Positions 37,687 to 45,854 of a stretch of 64,000 bases of DNA are shown here, piece after piece. The notes beneath the pieces are model-generated. The model was not told where the DNA came from. It was given only the letters and a program-made list of their open reading frames with translations, and ran no database searches. Position numbers and translations under genes: made by a program. Position 1 is the first letter of the stretch. Every line of letters begins with the position of its first letter. Source of the stretch: an uncultured Marinoscillum sp. (lineage in GTDB: Bacteria > Bacteroidota > Bacteroidia > Cytophagales > MED-G16); the NCBI GenBank assembly GCA_902626505.1, contig CACOFQ010000004.1:51333-115332 (forward strand), read 5' to 3'.

Positions 37687-38142
37687 TTATTTCATGATCA
37701 AATAGAAGGAGGCTATAAGTACAGAATAAAACACTCCCATCAGAATATTTTTTTTACGATCTTCTGCTGTAAACTCTTCATTAATCTTTTTAAGATAATT
37801 ATTTATAAAGAATATTGGAATTACTCCAAAAAGTGAAAATGTTAAACTCCAATTTACCAGAAATTCTACAAAAGGCCATTTCATTACTTTAAACCAAAGA
37901 CCTAGTGATAATGTGTTAAAAAAGAAAATCCCAATAGCTATTATAATTTTTCCTTCTTTTAATTTTGAAAAAATATAATAGGGCATAATAACGCCACAAA
38001 TTCCACCGAACCCAATTATTAACGCAATGTTTGAGAAAGGAAGATTAAGTTCTTTTAAAATACATCCCAAAATAATTATTAAAGTATGAACAACCCCATA
38101 AATTTCAATAGGGTTTTTATCCTCATTAAAAATATCATTCAT
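37687..38142 (-). CDS. Small multi-pass membrane protein, unknown function
   Basis: A 151-residue hydrophobic protein with four to five membrane segments (for example VVHTLIIILGCILKELNL, ALIIGFGGICGVIMPYYIF, IIIAIGIFFFNTLSLGLWF, KNILMGVFYSVLIASFYLI). No family recognised; similar small proteins occur widely in marine Bacteroidota. It is the last ordinary chromosomal gene before the tRNA-His island and is on the minus strand, leading to the NTF2-methyltransferase pair. Confidence 0.65.
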   Translation of the reverse strand: MNDIFNEDKNPIEIYGVVHTLIIILGCILKELNLPFSNIALIIGFGGICGVIMPYYIFSKLKEGKIIIAIGIFFFNTLSLGLWFKVMKWPFVEFLVNWSLTFSLFGVIPIFFINNYLKKINEEFTAEDRKKNILMGVFYSVLIASFYLIMK

Positions 38143-38224
38143 ATCTCTAATTTACTGATATTATTTTGAAAAAGATTGATTAATCAATAACTGTCAGAAT
38201 TATTTATCTTTAGAGAGAAAAAAC

Positions 38225-38296
38225 TGCAAGCATTGTAAGAAAAAAGGGTGGAAGACCGGACTCGAACCGGCGACCTCCTGAACCACAATCAGGCGT
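38225..38296. repeat. Left attachment repeat (72 bp)
   Basis: Identical over 72 bp to 49183-49254: it begins TGCAAGCATTGTAAGAAAAA and ends in ...CACAATCAGGCGT. It includes the tRNA-His 3' half from the D-arm edge through the anticodon GTG, T-arm and acceptor. By the usual geometry this copy holds the displaced chromosomal 3' end. Confidence 0.9.
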
Positions 38297-38340
38297 GTCT
38301 TCGACGCGCTTCGCTTACTAACAAACTGAACTACAGTCAC
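38247..38340 (-). pseudogene. Degenerate tRNA-His-like remnant at left junction
   Basis: On the minus strand the 3' half is identical to tRNA-His, and the 5' half reads GTGACTGTAGTTCAGTTTGTTAG, clearly related to GGTGGTTGTAGTTCAGTTGGTTAG but with changes in the acceptor strand. About 19 extra bases (around AAGCGAAGCGCGTCGAAGAC) are inserted at the D-arm/anticodon-stem junction. The acceptor cannot pair with the 3' strand and no TAnnTTTG promoter lies upstream. It is therefore not a functional tRNA gene; the 5' half probably came with the element. Confidence 0.75.
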
Positions 38341-38374
38341 TTACACTACTCTTAAATTTAATGTTTAAGTAAAA

Positions 38375-38392
38375 GTGCCAAATAAGTGCCAA
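38375..38392 (+). repeat. Element-end repeat GTGCCAAATAAGTGCCAA, left copy
   Basis: An 18-bp sequence also found in the same orientation at 49137-49154, inside the other end. It contains two GTGCCAA units 11 bp apart. The left copy covers the presumed GTG start of the integrase gene. Its position inside both element ends fits an arm-type binding site for integrase or an excision factor; this is inference. Confidence 0.6.
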
Positions 38393-39432
38393 AAAATAGT
38401 ATAAGTTATCCCAATGTCTGTAAGAAATCTGATGGTAGATACTTTATAGATTTTAATCTGAATGATAGGAGGTATAGGCTGTTTAGCGGTAGGATGATTC
38501 ATTCATCTTTAAGACCAAATACCTATCCAAAAAAATTAAGATTAGGTAAAGCAGTCCTTTTAGCTAAAGAGGTTTATGATTTCTTAGTAAAGAATAATTA
38601 TTCATTTGAAAAGAAGATAAGTTCATTAGAGTTTTTTGATAAAATCATTGATAAGAAATTACAAGAACCTTTATCTGATAGATACAAGAAAGAACTTAAA
38701 TCTCTGTCAGACAAACTTAGAAAGCAATTGGCCTTTAAGGGGGAGATTTCTTTGGACTATTTAGACTCTATTCCCCTTAGATATAATAACAATACCAGTT
38801 ACAATACAATTAGAAGATACCTGAATGTTTTAGTGAACTATTTATATGAAAATAACTTTCCTATTGAGAAGTCTAAACTCAAGTCAAGAAAACAAGAAGA
38901 GACTCTTCATAAACCCATAGAGGAAGTAAAAGAATTACTTACTAAGGTAAAGGCCTTTAATGAAGATTTGTATCTCTGTTGTTTGCTTACTTATGGGTGT
39001 CTATTAAGACCTCATCAGGAAATACGATTACTTAAATGGGAGGACTTCACAAGTGATTTATCTCATATAAGATTATCAGGAAATCAGGTAAAATCTAAAC
39101 GTAACAGGATAGTTCCAGTAAGCCCTAAAATAAGAGAAACTCTTAAAAGAAAAGAAGGCCATTTAAACATCTTTACTGGCCTTAAACAGCCTTATAGCAG
39201 AAGCTATTTTATACAGCTTTGGAGACGTTTTAAGAGACTCAATCCAGGGGTTTGTAAAGAGATAACCTTGTACTCTTTCAGACACTCAGGGGCTATAGAA
39301 ATCTTTAAAAGAACAGGCTCAATCACTAAGCTACAGAAGGCTATGGGACACTCATCTATGACAGTAAGTTTAACCTACTTACGGGGATTAGAAGTTGCTG
39401 AATTAAAGGAAGAAGATATGCCTATTTTTTAA
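38386..39432 (+). CDS. Tyrosine recombinase/integrase of the element
   Basis: A 348-residue site-specific recombinase. An N-terminal arm/SAM-like DNA-binding region is followed by the catalytic domain with box I CLLRPHQEIRLLKWED (Arg), the box II region LYSFRHSG (Arg-His; Tyr replaces the first His, as in many Bacteroidota integrases), AMGHSSMTVSLTYLRG (His and the nucleophile Tyr). The start is GTG at 38386, within a repeat; another GTG at 38375 is in a different reading of the same repeat (not in frame). It lies 90 bp inside the left attachment repeat and transcribes into the element, as expected. Confidence 0.93.
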   Translation: MPKNSISYPNVCKKSDGRYFIDFNLNDRRYRLFSGRMIHSSLRPNTYPKKLRLGKAVLLAKEVYDFLVKNNYSFEKKISSLEFFDKIIDKKLQEPLSDRYKKELKSLSDKLRKQLAFKGEISLDYLDSIPLRYNNNTSYNTIRRYLNVLVNYLYENNFPIEKSKLKSRKQEETLHKPIEEVKELLTKVKAFNEDLYLCCLLTYGCLLRPHQEIRLLKWEDFTSDLSHIRLSGNQVKSKRNRIVPVSPKIRETLKRKEGHLNIFTGLKQPYSRSYFIQLWRRFKRLNPGVCKEITLYSFRHSGAIEIFKRTGSITKLQKAMGHSSMTVSLTYLRGLEVAELKEEDMPIF

Positions 39433-42272
39433 ACAGATACTATATCTTCAATAAATGTATTTACAAAGCTCATAATCTTATCAATCACTCTTGTAGTGTT
39501 TTTTTGACGGGATAAAAGACCCTCCTTTTTCTTCATTGATTCCATTACCTTATTTCTTATATCAGGCACTTGGTTTGCAAATAAATACTCATCAACAATT
39601 TTTTCAATTTGTGAATTATCAAGGTCTTCTTCCTCACATAAAGTATTAAATGCCTTAATTTTCTTTTCACCCCAAAAAGATTCAAACTTATCTGCCACTT
39701 CATCTGAATTTTCAATGCCATCAAGATTTTTTTCAATGAATTCCTCTATAAGTTCTTTCTTACTTCTTAGTTTAATATCTCCTGACAGAATATCTGAAAT
39801 TTGTTTCTTTTTACGTTCAAAGCTTTCCCCTTTTGTTCCTACTAAAGAAGAAAGTAATTCGAGAATGTATGCAACATTGATAACATCTCTGTGCATTAAT
39901 TCTAATTCAAAATCAATATCATCTAAAGCAGATACTTCCTCCTTATCGGTATTACTTTTTGCTTTTTCATATATATCTAAATATTTACTTCTATAATCAT
40001 AAAACTCTTCCTCGGACATTTCTAAATCATCAAATGAAAAATCAGCAAAAGAACTTAGAGTGTTTTGTACTCTCATCAAATTTCTAAAAGCTCTCACGAA
40101 CTGAACTTCTTCTTTCTCAGATTCTAATGAATTAACGCTATCTACTGTAGGAGCTATCTGTTTTACCATTTCCATCGCCTCATTAAATTCTTCTAAATAA
40201 TCCCCATATGGTTGCAATAATATTATTTCATTTGCCTCTTTATTTGAGAATAATGCAATTGCTTCATCCGTTGCCTTTTTAAGATTTCTAAACGATACAA
40301 TATTACCGTGTGACTTGTTTTTATTTAATATCCTATTCGTTCTTGAAAACGCTTGAATTAGTCCGTGGTGTTTCAAGTTTTTATCTACATATAGAGTATT
40401 TAACGGCTTGCTATCAAAACCAGTAAGAAACATATTTACTACAAGAAGAATATCTATCTCTCTGTTTTTCACCCGTCTTGCTATATCTCTGTAATAGTTA
40501 TAATATAGTTGACTATCTCTTGTTGAATATTGTGTGCCAAACATCTTAGCATAATCATTCATAAATTCATCAAGTTTCTCTCTACTATGTCTTGACTTAG
40601 GTGTGTCTTCAACAGCAAACATATCTTCATCAAAAGTTGTTATGCCATCAGCATCTTCATTCTCCTCGTTGGCTGAGTAAGAAAAAATAGTAGCTATTTT
40701 TAATTTATGGTCTTTGGATTTAAAGAGGTCATAATATTTTATTAATGTTTCAACACTGCTTACCGCAAACATTGCTGTGAACTGCTGATTAACAGTTTTT
40801 ATTTTATGGTTATCAATGATGTAATCTGTTATTTTATTTAAGCGGTCTTCGTTATCAAAAAGTTCTTTCTTATCAATTGCCTCTACATCTATGTCTCTGT
40901 AGTTTGAACTATTTTTTTCTTTATATCTACCTACGTATTCAATTGAAAATTTTAATACATTTTCATCACGAATAGCATCCGTTATCACATACTTATGTAG
41001 GCAATCTCCAAAAAGTTCTTTTGTAGTTCTTTTTCCTAACTGATTCTTTACAGCATTATCAGCAAATATTGGAGTTCCTGTAAATCCAAACATCTGATGA
41101 TTATTAAAATATTTTACAATGCGTTTATGAGTCTCTCCAAATTGGGAGCGGTGACACTCATCAAATATGAAAACTATTTTTTTGTCTTTAAGAGCCTGCA
41201 TCGATGAAGCATAACGTTCTCCTCCAATTGCATTATTCAACTTTTGAATAGTAGTTACTAATAGTTTAGTATCATCACCAAATTGTTTTACAAGTGCTTT
41301 GGTGTTTGCGGTTCCATCTACACTGCCCTTTGAAAAATTATTAAACTCAGCTGTTGTTTGGCTATCAAGGTCTCTTCTATCTACAACAAAAACTACCTTA
41401 TGAACCTCTGGCATATGCGTTAATATCTGACTTGCCTTAAAAGAGGTGAGCGTCTTACCGCTACCAGTAGTATGCCATATGTAACCGTTTTTATTTGTAT
41501 TTTTTACTTTGTCAATTAACTTTTCAATTGCATAGTATTGGTATTGTCTTAATACCATCAGCTGCTTCGCAGACTCAGCAAGCACAATGTACTTACATAT
41601 CATTTTTGACAAATGACAAGGCTCTAAAAATTCATCTGCAAACTCAGGGAGGTTAGTGATTTTATTGTTATTCTCATCAGACCAGAAAAAAGTCTGTTTA
41701 AAATTTAGATATTTAATATGGTTATTGGCAAAGTACTTTGTATTAACTCCATTACTTATTACAAAAAGCTGTACATACTGAAATAGTGCAGCTCCACTAC
41801 CAAATGATTGTTCTTTATATCGTAATATCTGCCTATGTGCTTCTCCAAGTTCATATCCTCTTCTTTTAAGTTCTATTTGAACAAGTGGCAATCCGTTAAT
41901 TAAAATGGTAACATCATAGCGGTTTTCATATTTACCGTCTATTGTTATTTGATTGGTAACTTGAAACTCATTTTTACACCAATCTTTTTTGTTGATAAAT
42001 TCAAAGTATACAGTTTCTCCATCATCCTTTATAATATGGTGTTTTATCTCTCTTAATGTTTTGGCTCTATCGTAAACTGAACCTTCATTTAAAATATTAA
42101 GTACCTTCTTAAACTCATTATCTGTGAAAGTGATTTTATTATGTTTTTCTAATTGGACTTTGAGATTTGCAAGAAGCGCTTCTTCATTATTTACATTCAC
42201 AGGTGCGTGACCTAAGGAATGGAGCTGCTTAAGTAGTTGTTGTTCTAATGCTTGTTCGCTTTGTCTTGCCAT
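39429..42272 (-). CDS. hsdR: Type I restriction enzyme, R subunit
   Basis: The motor and nuclease subunit of a type I restriction complex. The 947 residues (from ATG 42272) begin with an R-protein nuclease domain: YDVTILINGLPLVQIELKRRG supplies the D...ExK residues. Then the SF2 translocase has Walker A HTTGSGKTLTSF, Walker B VFIFDECHRSQFG, motif III FTGTPIF and motif VI QAFSRTNRIL. The ORF track begins at TTG 42281; ATG 42272, 2 bp after the hsdS stop, is a better start (MARQSEQ). It closes the hsdM-hsdS-hsdR operon and is convergent with the integrase (4-bp overlap). Confidence 0.95.
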   Translation of the reverse strand: MARQSEQALEQQLLKQLHSLGHAPVNVNNEEALLANLKVQLEKHNKITFTDNEFKKVLNILNEGSVYDRAKTLREIKHHIIKDDGETVYFEFINKKDWCKNEFQVTNQITIDGKYENRYDVTILINGLPLVQIELKRRGYELGEAHRQILRYKEQSFGSGAALFQYVQLFVISNGVNTKYFANNHIKYLNFKQTFFWSDENNNKITNLPEFADEFLEPCHLSKMICKYIVLAESAKQLMVLRQYQYYAIEKLIDKVKNTNKNGYIWHTTGSGKTLTSFKASQILTHMPEVHKVVFVVDRRDLDSQTTAEFNNFSKGSVDGTANTKALVKQFGDDTKLLVTTIQKLNNAIGGERYASSMQALKDKKIVFIFDECHRSQFGETHKRIVKYFNNHQMFGFTGTPIFADNAVKNQLGKRTTKELFGDCLHKYVITDAIRDENVLKFSIEYVGRYKEKNSSNYRDIDVEAIDKKELFDNEDRLNKITDYIIDNHKIKTVNQQFTAMFAVSSVETLIKYYDLFKSKDHKLKIATIFSYSANEENEDADGITTFDEDMFAVEDTPKSRHSREKLDEFMNDYAKMFGTQYSTRDSQLYYNYYRDIARRVKNREIDILLVVNMFLTGFDSKPLNTLYVDKNLKHHGLIQAFSRTNRILNKNKSHGNIVSFRNLKKATDEAIALFSNKEANEIILLQPYGDYLEEFNEAMEMVKQIAPTVDSVNSLESEKEEVQFVRAFRNLMRVQNTLSSFADFSFDDLEMSEEEFYDYRSKYLDIYEKAKSNTDKEEVSALDDIDFELELMHRDVINVAYILELLSSLVGTKGESFERKKKQISDILSGDIKLRSKKELIEEFIEKNLDGIENSDEVADKFESFWGEKKIKAFNTLCEEEDLDNSQIEKIVDEYLFANQVPDIRNKVMESMKKKEGLLSRQKNTTRVIDKIMSFVNTFIEDIVSV

Positions 42273-42273
42273 A

Positions 42274-43566
42274 TCACACAAACATTTGTTGTAAAAGTCC
42301 TTTTTTAAAGGCCTTGGTATTTTCTATTTGGGTGTTAACTAAATCTATCTTTTTGTCAATAGCGGATAGAAAATTGGATATTTTTTGTTGTTCGTCTAAT
42401 GAAGGTAATCTTAGAGGTAATAGTTTTAAATCTTTAAGTTTAATACTTTTAAAAGAACTTCCTGTACTATTACTTTTAAGGTACCACTTTGAATCAGCAT
42501 TATTTAAAATAAAATATAAAAAATAAGGTTTAATTATGCTTTTTGCTCTGAGCATAAAAACAGACTCATTTATATTCCAATTAATTGGTTCTTCTTTTAG
42601 TAAATATGATTCTCCAACATTTCCAATACTTGACATAATAATATCATTTTTTGTCAGATTAGACCTTTTGGATATCATTTTCATTGCATCATCATCTATC
42701 TTTTCTGCTTTATCAAAATTTAATTTGCCATTATCTATATTCTTTATTGTTATATAATAATTATTTCCAAAACCAAGTTTGAAGTTTCTTCTTGGATTTA
42801 AACCTGTTGAAGTTCTTTCTAAAACCTCACCCAACTTCTTCTCCTCCCAATCAGGATATTTGTTTCCATTATCATCTTTAAAGCGTAACTCTTGGGAGAA
42901 GATTTTCTGCATTACGCCTTTTTTGTATTCGTTTAATAATTCTTTTTTTTTAGTTAGTTGTTTTAATTTATCATCTACAGAATTTAGGAAAGAAGTTATC
43001 TTTTTTTGTTCCTGATATTCAGGAATACTGAGTTTAACTTTCCCTAATCTACCAGTTGCAATACCTAACACTTTAGTCCCTTGAGCAATTACCATAACCT
43101 GTTTTCTAACTTTCCAGGTTTGCATTAAGTAAGTAGCAAATCCTTTAGCCATTTTATACTTATTTGGTCTTGCCAGAAATGTATGAAGCCCTGCTAAAAC
43201 CTTTTTATTATTAATATTAATAAGTTCAATAGTTTTTCCAATATCTTCATAATCTTCAGATGCATCTGCAACTACTAAGTCACCTTCTCTACAGTATTTT
43301 TCTTCATTATATTTACTTAAATCAACGTCATTATTTATTAGAGGGACCAATTCTTTAGTTAAATCAAATAAACTTGAAAACTTTGTGTGGATATCCCCAT
43401 AATGGATATTAAATACTTTGCCACTTTCATAATTAAGCTTATCTCTGGATAAGGAATTAGTAGAATAAAAATTATATATATCTCCATATAATTTTACGTT
43501 CCAATTTTTTTTAAAAGAAGAAAATCTTTTTTTAGGAAGTGTATTTTCAATTTTTAAGTCCATCAT
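42274..43566 (-). CDS. hsdS: Type I restriction enzyme, S (specificity) subunit
   Basis: The DNA-recognition subunit, 430 residues, with two variable target-recognition domains separated by conserved helices. The first repeat ends IPEYQEQKKITSFLNSVDDKLKQLTKKKELLNEYKKGVMQKIF and the second ends LPSLDEQQKISNFLSAIDKKIDLVNTQIENTKAFKKGLLQQMF, the classical tandem arrangement. The two recognition domains set a bipartite target that cannot be read from sequence. It begins 1 bp after the hsdM stop (start ATG adjacent) and overlaps nothing important downstream. Confidence 0.95.
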   Translation of the reverse strand: MMDLKIENTLPKKRFSSFKKNWNVKLYGDIYNFYSTNSLSRDKLNYESGKVFNIHYGDIHTKFSSLFDLTKELVPLINNDVDLSKYNEEKYCREGDLVVADASEDYEDIGKTIELININNKKVLAGLHTFLARPNKYKMAKGFATYLMQTWKVRKQVMVIAQGTKVLGIATGRLGKVKLSIPEYQEQKKITSFLNSVDDKLKQLTKKKELLNEYKKGVMQKIFSQELRFKDDNGNKYPDWEEKKLGEVLERTSTGLNPRRNFKLGFGNNYYITIKNIDNGKLNFDKAEKIDDDAMKMISKRSNLTKNDIIMSSIGNVGESYLLKEEPINWNINESVFMLRAKSIIKPYFLYFILNNADSKWYLKSNSTGSSFKSIKLKDLKLLPLRLPSLDEQQKISNFLSAIDKKIDLVNTQIENTKAFKKGLLQQMFV

Positions 43567-43567
43567 A

Positions 43568-45136
43568 TTATAAAGGCGGTTTAATATTTAGTTCCTTACA
43601 AAAACCTTCAATGGATTTGTCTATGTTACTAATATCACCATCTAATGATTGTAATTCATTACTAACTGATTCTAAATCAACTGGCTCCTCTTCTTCAAAA
43701 GTATCTACATATCGAGGTATGTTTAGGTTATATTCATTCTCTTTGATTTCATCTATTGAAGCTACATAACTGTACTTATCTTCAGTGTTTCTATTTCTGT
43801 AGGTATCTATTATTTTACCTATATGCTCTTTTCTTAGTACATTTTGCTTTCCAACTTTTTCAAATCCTTCTGAAGCATCTATAAATAGTATATCTTCATC
43901 CTGTTCTCTACATTTCTTAAATACCAAAATGCAGGTAGGTATGCCTGTTCCGTAGAATACTCCTCCAGGAATTCCGATAACTGCATCTAAGTAATTCTTT
44001 TCTTCTATCAAATATTTTCGAATATGCCCCTCAGCAGCGCCTCTAAATAATGCTCCGTGAGGTAATACTGTCGCCATAGTTCCATTCTCTGCTAATTGAT
44101 GTATCATATGTTGAACAAAAGCAAAATCAGCTTTACTTTTTGGTGCTAACTTACCGTATTGACTAAAGCGGTCATTTTGCAGGTGTATTGGATTTGCACT
44201 CCATTTAGCACTAAAAGGCGGATTGGCAACAATAGCCTCAAAACGCTTATCAAAATGTTGAGGGTTTTCTAAAGTGTCTTCTTGTTTTATATCGAACTTC
44301 TTATAATGCACATTATGAAGTATCATATTCATTCGTGCTAAGTTGTAAGTAGTATTATTCATTTCCTGTCCATAAAATGCGGAGACTTCTTTCACTTCTT
44401 TTGCAACACGAAGGAGTAGAGACCCAGAACCACACGTTGGGTCGTATACATTTTTTAATTTCTTTTTTCCTGTTGTAACAATTTTGGCTAATATCATAGA
44501 AACTTCTTGAGGAGTATAAAACTCACCAGCCTTTTTTCCTGCACCACTTGCAAACTGTGCAATGAGGTATTCATAAGCATCACCCAATACATCAAGCTCA
44601 GAATTTTCTAACTGAAAATCTATTTTATCTAAGTGAGCTAAAACCTTAGCAATTAGAGTATTTTTTTGTCCATCTTCTTTACCCAGTTTAGGTGAGGTAA
44701 GGTCTAAATCCTGAAACAAACCACCAAAGTCATCTTCACTATCTGTTCCTGTTGTACTTTGTTCAATATTTCTAAGAATATTTTTTAAATCTTCTATAAT
44801 AAAAGTTTCTCCACCATCTGAAGAGTTGCCCTTAGCTGATATGTGAGAAAATAATTCAGAGGGTTTTAGGAAATAACCCAACTTACTCAATGATTCTTTT
44901 TGAATTGCATTTAGATATTCTTTTCCATTAGAAGTATTTTCATTTAAGTCTTCGTACAAAAGATTATCTTCTTTTAATAATTTATTAGCATATAGGTGCA
45001 TTCTTTCTGATAGATACTTAAAGAAAATAAAGCCTAATATGTAATCTCTGAATTCATCAGCATCCATTTTTCCCCTAAGGGTATCTGCAATATTCCATAA
45101 TTGCTGTTCTAATTGTTTCTTTTGGTCTTCAGACAT
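43568..45136 (-). CDS. hsdM: Type I restriction enzyme, M (adenine methyltransferase) subunit
   Basis: N6-adenine methyltransferase subunit, 522 residues. The N-terminal HsdM domain (LWNIADTLRGKMDADEFRDYILGFIFFKYLSERM) is followed by the AdoMet-binding motif I NVYDPTCGSGSLLLRV, the GEFYTPQEVS block and catalytic motif IV ANPPFSAKW. All are intact. It is the first gene of the hsdM-hsdS-hsdR operon; the 84-codon gene upstream points the same way with an 87-bp gap. Confidence 0.96.
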   Translation of the reverse strand: MSEDQKKQLEQQLWNIADTLRGKMDADEFRDYILGFIFFKYLSERMHLYANKLLKEDNLLYEDLNENTSNGKEYLNAIQKESLSKLGYFLKPSELFSHISAKGNSSDGGETFIIEDLKNILRNIEQSTTGTDSEDDFGGLFQDLDLTSPKLGKEDGQKNTLIAKVLAHLDKIDFQLENSELDVLGDAYEYLIAQFASGAGKKAGEFYTPQEVSMILAKIVTTGKKKLKNVYDPTCGSGSLLLRVAKEVKEVSAFYGQEMNNTTYNLARMNMILHNVHYKKFDIKQEDTLENPQHFDKRFEAIVANPPFSAKWSANPIHLQNDRFSQYGKLAPKSKADFAFVQHMIHQLAENGTMATVLPHGALFRGAAEGHIRKYLIEEKNYLDAVIGIPGGVFYGTGIPTCILVFKKCREQDEDILFIDASEGFEKVGKQNVLRKEHIGKIIDTYRNRNTEDKYSYVASIDEIKENEYNLNIPRYVDTFEEEEPVDLESVSNELQSLDGDISNIDKSIEGFCKELNIKPPL

Positions 45137-45223
45137 AATTATTTAAAATGATATTTAAATTTAATATTTTGATTAGTCTTTAAGGAAAAAAAGGAATTAA
45201 TTCTTAATTATGGTGATTAACTA

Positions 45224-45478
45224 TCAATCTGAATCTTTAGTCAATCTATCTATTATTTCTACTGTGAAGTTTTGTTCTTCTTGTTCTTCTATTATTTGAG
45301 ATTTAGGAATGATGTATTGAAGTCCTATTTGTATGAGTTTTATCTTTTGATTAGAGTTCATTACTGAGATATCTAAACTATCTATTGTTTCATCTATGAT
45401 TTGAGATAACTTCTCCTTAACCTGACTTGATATCTTGTTTGGAGTACCTTTCTTTCTACCTCCTGTTTTAACTCTCAT
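45224..45478 (-). CDS. Small basic GRKKGTPNK-type protein (putative DNA-binding)
   Basis: An 84-residue protein starting MRVKTGGRKKGTPNKISSQVKEKLSQIIDETIDSLDI. The glycine-arginine-lysine opening resembles an AT-hook-like or nucleic-acid-binding arm seen at the N-terminus of many small phage and island proteins (including some terminase small subunit relatives). The rest is helical and ends acidic. It lies upstream of hsdM in the same direction, so a regulatory or accessory role is conceivable, but none is known. Confidence 0.6.
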   Translation of the reverse strand: MRVKTGGRKKGTPNKISSQVKEKLSQIIDETIDSLDISVMNSNQKIKLIQIGLQYIIPKSQIIEEQEEQNFTVEIIDRLTKDSD

Positions 45479-45510
45479 TGTATCTATTTAAATCTATTTT
45501 AGACTACTTC

Positions 45511-45518
45511 TATATTTG
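45511..45518 (+). promoter_or_regulatory. Candidate -7 element of the putative ncRNA
   Basis: TATATTTG matches TAnnTTTG exactly. No TTTG lies 19 bp upstream, so the match is partial. Transcription would start near 45523, just before the structured region. Confidence 0.4.
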
Positions 45519-45522
45519 CTTT

Positions 45523-45793
45523 TGTTAGATTTTTGTTTGAAGTCAAGACACACTTCCCCCATAGGAGGAAGGTGTTTTGCTTCCGTTTAGTTCTCGCCAG
45601 TTAGCAAGACATAGAGCTACAATCATATAACATTGCTCTAATCTGAGAGTATTTGGGTACCTATATGATTTGTACCCCCCGCGAGGCATCTCTCCTGCAC
45701 TTGCCTTGTCCCTATATGCTACTTTCTTGGGACTTTAAAATATAGACCGAAAGGTATTTAGCCGAAAAGTCTATGATTACATAGCTTTTTTTT
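45523..45793 (+). ncRNA. Candidate structured non-coding RNA in the defence element
   Basis: About 270 nt with at least four local inverted repeats: ACACTTCC/GGAAGGTGT (45550-45575, one bulged G), TAGAG..CAAT/ATTGCTCTA (45612-45640), a 6-bp GGGTAC/GTACCC stem with 11-nt loop (45655-45677), and GTCCC/GGGAC (45708-45733). A CCGAAAGG tetraloop stem lies within ATAGAC/GTCTAT (45742-45774), and CTATG-ATTA-CATAG plus T8 ends the region. No ORF overlaps it. I do not recognise it as tmRNA, SRP RNA, RNase P, 6S RNA or a known riboswitch. The plus orientation rests on the terminator; function unknown. Confidence 0.5.
45771..45793 (+). terminator. Terminator-like hairpin ending the putative ncRNA
   Basis: CTATG ATTA CATAG (5-bp stem) followed by C and eight T. 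The stem is short with two G:C pairs, so strength is uncertain. Its left arm is shared with the alternative ATAGAC/GTCTAT pairing. Confidence 0.5.
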
Positions 45794-45817
45794 ATTATAT
45801 AACTCCATAGAAATCCG

Positions 45818-45848
45818 ATTTTGCATTTTGGAATAAAAATTTTAGATT
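45818..45848 (+). promoter_or_regulatory. 31-bp twin block, copy 1 (promoter of DUF262 gene)
   Basis: ATTTTGCATTTTGGAATAAAAATTTTAGATT, differing from copy 2 (47705-47735) at one base. TTTG, 19 bp, TAGATTAC approximates the Bacteroidota promoter and places the transcription start at about the ATG (45855), predicting a leaderless mRNA. Alternatively it is an operator shared by the two genes. Confidence 0.6.
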
Positions 45849-45854
45849 ACTTTA

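Larger units (their letters stand above)
45479..45854. other. 376-bp gap between the two defence gene runs
   Basis: No protein-coding gene is visible in any frame. The sequence is richer in G and C than its surroundings, contains several inverted repeats, a TAnnTTTG element at its left, a terminator-like hairpin with T8 near 45771-45793 and, at its right end, the 31-bp block that precedes the DUF262 gene. It is interpreted as a ncRNA gene followed by the promoter of the next gene. Confidence 0.6.

Noticed and set aside
38225-38296. Second functional tRNA-His gene
   Set aside because: Only the 3' half is intact; the 5' half is altered and carries an insertion, and no promoter is visible.
45523-45793. 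Retron or reverse-transcriptase-linked RNA
   Set aside because: No reverse transcriptase gene lies in or near the element.
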